Made by a program: the position numbers and the translations under genes. Shown here one piece after another: positions 61,721 to 64,000 of a stretch of DNA of 64,000 bases. Where the stretch lies: assembly GCF_003332825.1 (NCBI RefSeq), contig NZ_QIRF01000003.1, forward strand, positions 310,001 through 374,000, written 5' to 3'. The notes beneath the pieces were generated by a model. That model was not told the DNA's origin and did not search any database. It saw nothing but the letters and a program-made list of their open reading frames with translations. Position 1 is the first letter of the stretch; each line of letters starts with the position of its first letter. The stretch is from Dyella sp. C9 (GTDB taxonomy: Bacteria > Pseudomonadota > Gammaproteobacteria > Xanthomonadales > Rhodanobacteraceae).

Positions 61721-63088
61721 TCAGGCAGGGGTGACCCGCAGCAGCAGGCCTTCGCGTCCTACGACGCGTACGCGCGCGCCTGCAGGCAGCGCCCGGTCGC
61801 AATGCACCCGCCACTGTTCGCCGCCGATGCGGGCCCAGCCCTCGCCACCGGCACCGACCGGCTGGATCAGCTCGCCGGTGCTCAGCAGCAGCTGGTTGTC
61901 GCCGTTGAACGGACGAGCCCGGCGCGAGCGCGTCACCAGCCGCAACAGCAGCGCGAGCAGCAGCATGCCGCTGGCGCCGATGCCGCCGATCACGCCAAGG
62001 TTCACGGCATAGCCCGGCACGCCGGCCTTGAACAGCATGATCGAGCCGATCACGAAGGCGACCACGCCGCCGATGCCGATCGCGCCCACCGAGGGCATCA
62101 GCGCTTCGGTCAGCATCAGCCCCATGCCAAGCACCATCAGGGCGAGGCCCACGTAGTTCACCGGCAACAGCTGCAAGGCATACAGCCCCACCAGCAGGCA
62201 GATCGCACCGGCTACGCCAGGCAGCAGCACGCCCGGGTGCAGCGCCTCCAGCACCAGCCCCCACACGCCTGCCAGCAGCAACAGGTAGGCGAGGGTGGGA
62301 TGGGTGACGATGCCGAGAAAGCGCGTGCGCCAGTTGGGCGGATAGTCGCGTATGGGCAGGCCGGCGAGGTGCAGGGTGAGCTCCTGTCCGGCCACGCGCA
62401 GGTGGCGTCCATCCACGGCAGCCAGCAGGGCGTGGCCAGCGGGTGCGATCAGGTCGATCACGTGTTTCTGCAACGCTTCGTCGGCGGTGAGCGTGGCGGC
62501 GCCGCGCACGGCCTGTTCGGCCCATTCGGCATTGCGCCCGTTGAGCTGGGCCAGCGAGCGGATCGAGGCGATGGCGTCGTTGAGCACCTTGGTCGCCTCG
62601 GCATCGGCGGCAGGTTTGCCGGCCGTCGCGGAGGAGGCGGGGGGATTGGCGATGGGCAGCGGGTTGTCGCCCCCCAGTGATACCGGCGTGGCCGCGCCGA
62701 GATGAGTGGCCGGCGCCATCGCCGCGATCGGGCAGGCATAGAGGATGTAAGTACCGGCAGACGCCGCGCGCGCACCGGGGGGCGCCACGTAACCCAGCAC
62801 CGGCTGCCTGGCGGCGAGCAGGCTGGCAATGATCTGCCGCATCGAGTCGCTGAGGCCGCCGGGCGTGTCCAGCTGCACGATGACCGCGCTGGCGCCATCG
62901 CGGCTGGCGCGCTGCAGGCCGTCATCGACGTATTCGGCGGCGGCCGGCCCGATCGGTCCCTGCAGGTCGATGCGGGCGACAAAGGCGCCGGCGGCTGGAG
63001 CACCGCCTGCGGGCGGGGCGGCCAACGTGGACAAGGCAAGCAACACGACGCCCAGTGCGCCTGCCCACATGCCGAGTCTTGGCTTCAC
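61721..63088 (-). CDS. NfeD-family protein, ClpP-class serine protease with membrane domain (NfeD1b type)
   Basis: 455 residues from a GTG start at 63088, with GGAGG 7 bases ahead. Signal peptide or first helix (1-24); ClpP-class domain (about 35-240) with IVQLDTPGGLSDSMRQII and the nucleophile region ARAASAGTYILYAC (serine near 113); four membrane helices (about 262-385); C-terminal OB-fold NfeD domain (about 395-455). Proteases of this kind cut the C-terminal hydrophobic end of the cognate slipin in archaeal relatives. The slipin is encoded directly downstream. Confidence 0.95.
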   Translation of the reverse strand: MKPRLGMWAGALGVVLLALSTLAAPPAGGAPAAGAFVARIDLQGPIGPAAAEYVDDGLQRASRDGASAVIVQLDTPGGLSDSMRQIIASLLAARQPVLGYVAPPGARAASAGTYILYACPIAAMAPATHLGAATPVSLGGDNPLPIANPPASSATAGKPAADAEATKVLNDAIASIRSLAQLNGRNAEWAEQAVRGAATLTADEALQKHVIDLIAPAGHALLAAVDGRHLRVAGQELTLHLAGLPIRDYPPNWRTRFLGIVTHPTLAYLLLLAGVWGLVLEALHPGVLLPGVAGAICLLVGLYALQLLPVNYVGLALMVLGMGLMLTEALMPSVGAIGIGGVVAFVIGSIMLFKAGVPGYAVNLGVIGGIGASGMLLLALLLRLVTRSRRARPFNGDNQLLLSTGELIQPVGAGGEGWARIGGEQWRVHCDRALPAGARVRVVGREGLLLRVTPA

Positions 63089-63150
63089 GCAGTGCCTCCA
63101 TCAAGGTGGCATCCGCACTTTGCACCCAGCCATGTTGTCCCGGTGTGAGA

Positions 63151-63174
63151 CGGCGCGGCGGTGACGCCGCGCCG
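63151..63174. terminator. GC-rich hairpin between the edge gene and NfeD
   Basis: A 10-bp perfect stem, CGGCGCGGCG with CGCCGCGCCG, around the tetraloop GTGA. It lies 12 bases after the stop of the gene at the right edge (minus strand) and before the NfeD start. No U-run. Confidence 0.55.
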
Positions 63175-63185
63175 GTCGTCCGGGC

Positions 63186-64000
63186 TCAGTGCTCGTTGAT
63201 CTGCAGCTTTTCGGTCAGCAGGTTGAGCTTGCCCTTCATGGTGTCTTCCGGGCGGGGCCCATCGACGCCGTAGAACGCGGTGTAGAGCACCCCAGGCTTG
63301 GCGGCGGCGGTCACCGGCGAGCCGCCCACCGTGCCGATGAAGGTCATGTCGTTCTCGCTGTACGGCACGCCGTCGTCAGGATGGCTGCGCTGCACGACCT
63401 TGTCCCAGGAGTTGCGGAAGCTGTCGTCGAGGTCGTCCGAGGGCGCCACATGGCGATTCACGCCCACGCGTTCGGCATTGTCGATGTTGGACTTCACCAG
63501 CACGTTGGAGACGTCCCACACCACCTTGCCCTGGTCCTCAAAGTACGACATGCCGAGCACCAGCTGGCTGTCCTGGTCGATCTTCTGCAGCTTGGGCGTG
63601 TAGGCGAAGCCCAGGCGCCTGGACTGGTAGCGGAAGTCATTGCCGTAGTCGAAGCCGATGGCGATGCTGGACAGCGTGCTGGGCAACAGGTCGGTGTTGG
63701 CCAGATATTCCTTCCACTGCGCCAGCGTGCCGCTGTAGGAAACGTAGACGTAGTTGGTAAGGGCATTGAGGTCGATGGTTTCCTCGTGCTCGTTCTTCGC
63801 CGAGACCACGCGGATCATCGCGGCGTAGCCATCGGGGACGGGCAACAGGAAGGCGATCAGCTTGCTGTTGTCATAGGCCATCGGCCACACCCGCACCTGC
63901 CAGCGCCGCTGGTAGGCGTCGGTGAAGTTGCGCTGTTCGGTGGGCTGGCCAAGCGAGGTGATGCGTACCTGCTCCGAACCGATGCGCCGCTGCAGCGGGG
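63186..64000 (-). CDS. Partial unrecognised protein at the right window edge
   Basis: An open frame of about 271 codons runs from the right edge to a stop at 63186. The start is outside the window; the internal ATG at 63896 is not a likely start because the frame continues upstream with protein-like sequence (RITSLGQPTEQRNFTDAYQR, RRWQVRVWPMAYDN). The C-terminal half contains KVVWDVSNVLVKSNIDN and DDSFRNSWDKVVQRSHPDDGVPYSENDM. I do not recognise it with confidence; the sequence reminds me of Xanthomonadaceae exported proteins linked to trypsin-like peptidases, but no catalytic motif is seen in the visible part. Confidence 0.75.
   Translation of the reverse strand, partial: PLQRRIGSEQVRITSLGQPTEQRNFTDAYQRRWQVRVWPMAYDNSKLIAFLLPVPDGYAAMIRVVSAKNEHEETIDLNALTNYVYVSYSGTLAQWKEYLANTDLLPSTLSSIAIGFDYGNDFRYQSRRLGFAYTPKLQKIDQDSQLVLGMSYFEDQGKVVWDVSNVLVKSNIDNAERVGVNRHVAPSDDLDDSFRNSWDKVVQRSHPDDGVPYSENDMTFIGTVGGSPVTAAAKPGVLYTAFYGVDGPRPEDTMKGKLNLLTEKLQINEH

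Noticed and set aside
1-64000. tRNA, rRNA, CRISPR arrays, insertion sequences, prophage or plasmid features
   Set aside because: None seen: no regularly spaced repeats, no transposase or integrase motifs and no cloverleaf or rRNA-like sequence noticed by eye; a covariance-model scan would be needed to exclude small RNAs.

Overview
The window comes from a GC-rich (about two thirds G+C) gammaproteobacterial chromosome. An aryl-polyene/xanthomonadin-type pigment cluster, an IcmF-type acyl-CoA mutase, WXXGXW-repeat exported proteins and many exported peptidases suggest the Lysobacterales (Xanthomonadales), most likely Rhodanobacteraceae (Dyella, Rhodanobacter or Luteibacter-like). This placement is an inference from gene content. 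I see no rRNA, tRNA, CRISPR array, insertion sequence or prophage.

Region 1 (1-9172, minus strand) is one end of an aryl-polyene type II fatty-acid/polyketide operon. In transcription order it holds an acyl carrier protein, a GT2 glycosyltransferase, a LolA-like protein, an MMPL exporter, two ketosynthases, a chain-length-factor-like protein, a lysophospholipid-type acyltransferase, a second acyl carrier protein, a COG4648 membrane protein and a gene cut by the window edge. Most joints are 4-base ATGA or GTGA overlaps. Ketoreductase, dehydratase and aryl-priming genes are not recognised here and would have to lie past the left edge.

Region 2 (9.5-17.2 kb) holds a branched-chain amino-acid dehydrogenase with a textbook terminator, two WXXGXW proteins, a TetR-hydrolase pair and the large B12-dependent mutase IcmF. 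The dehydrogenase and IcmF could both serve branched-chain acyl-CoA metabolism.

Region 3 (17.5-30.3 kb) is a mosaic. It holds a GST, a polysaccharide deacetylase/glycosyltransferase pair, and an ArsR regulator under a perfect 22-bp palindrome driving an AHSA1::GST fusion. It also holds a YegD-like Hsp70, an S41 peptidase, an exported deoxyribosyltransferase-like protein, an exported methyltransferase, a VOC protein, an RDD membrane protein and a DUF899 protein.

Region 4 (30.4-45.4 kb) holds a phosphoesterase, an M28 peptidase, a GIY-YIG protein, two 2H phosphoesterases, small exported proteins, a FUSC transporter, a LysR regulator, an M14 peptidase and a MarC protein.

Region 5 (45.7-56.8 kb) is rich in exported proteins: a double-retropepsin/TPR protein, an M20 peptidase, a second exported methyltransferase, an Ntn hydrolase, a creatininase homologue and a YVTN propeller. 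It ends in a lower-GC patch with two unfamiliar exported proteins and a 43-residue CxxC protein.

Region 6 (56.9-64 kb) holds a luciferase-like oxidoreductase, an HDOD protein, a BaiN-like flavoprotein, YaeQ, a slipin-NfeD pair and a protein running off the right edge.
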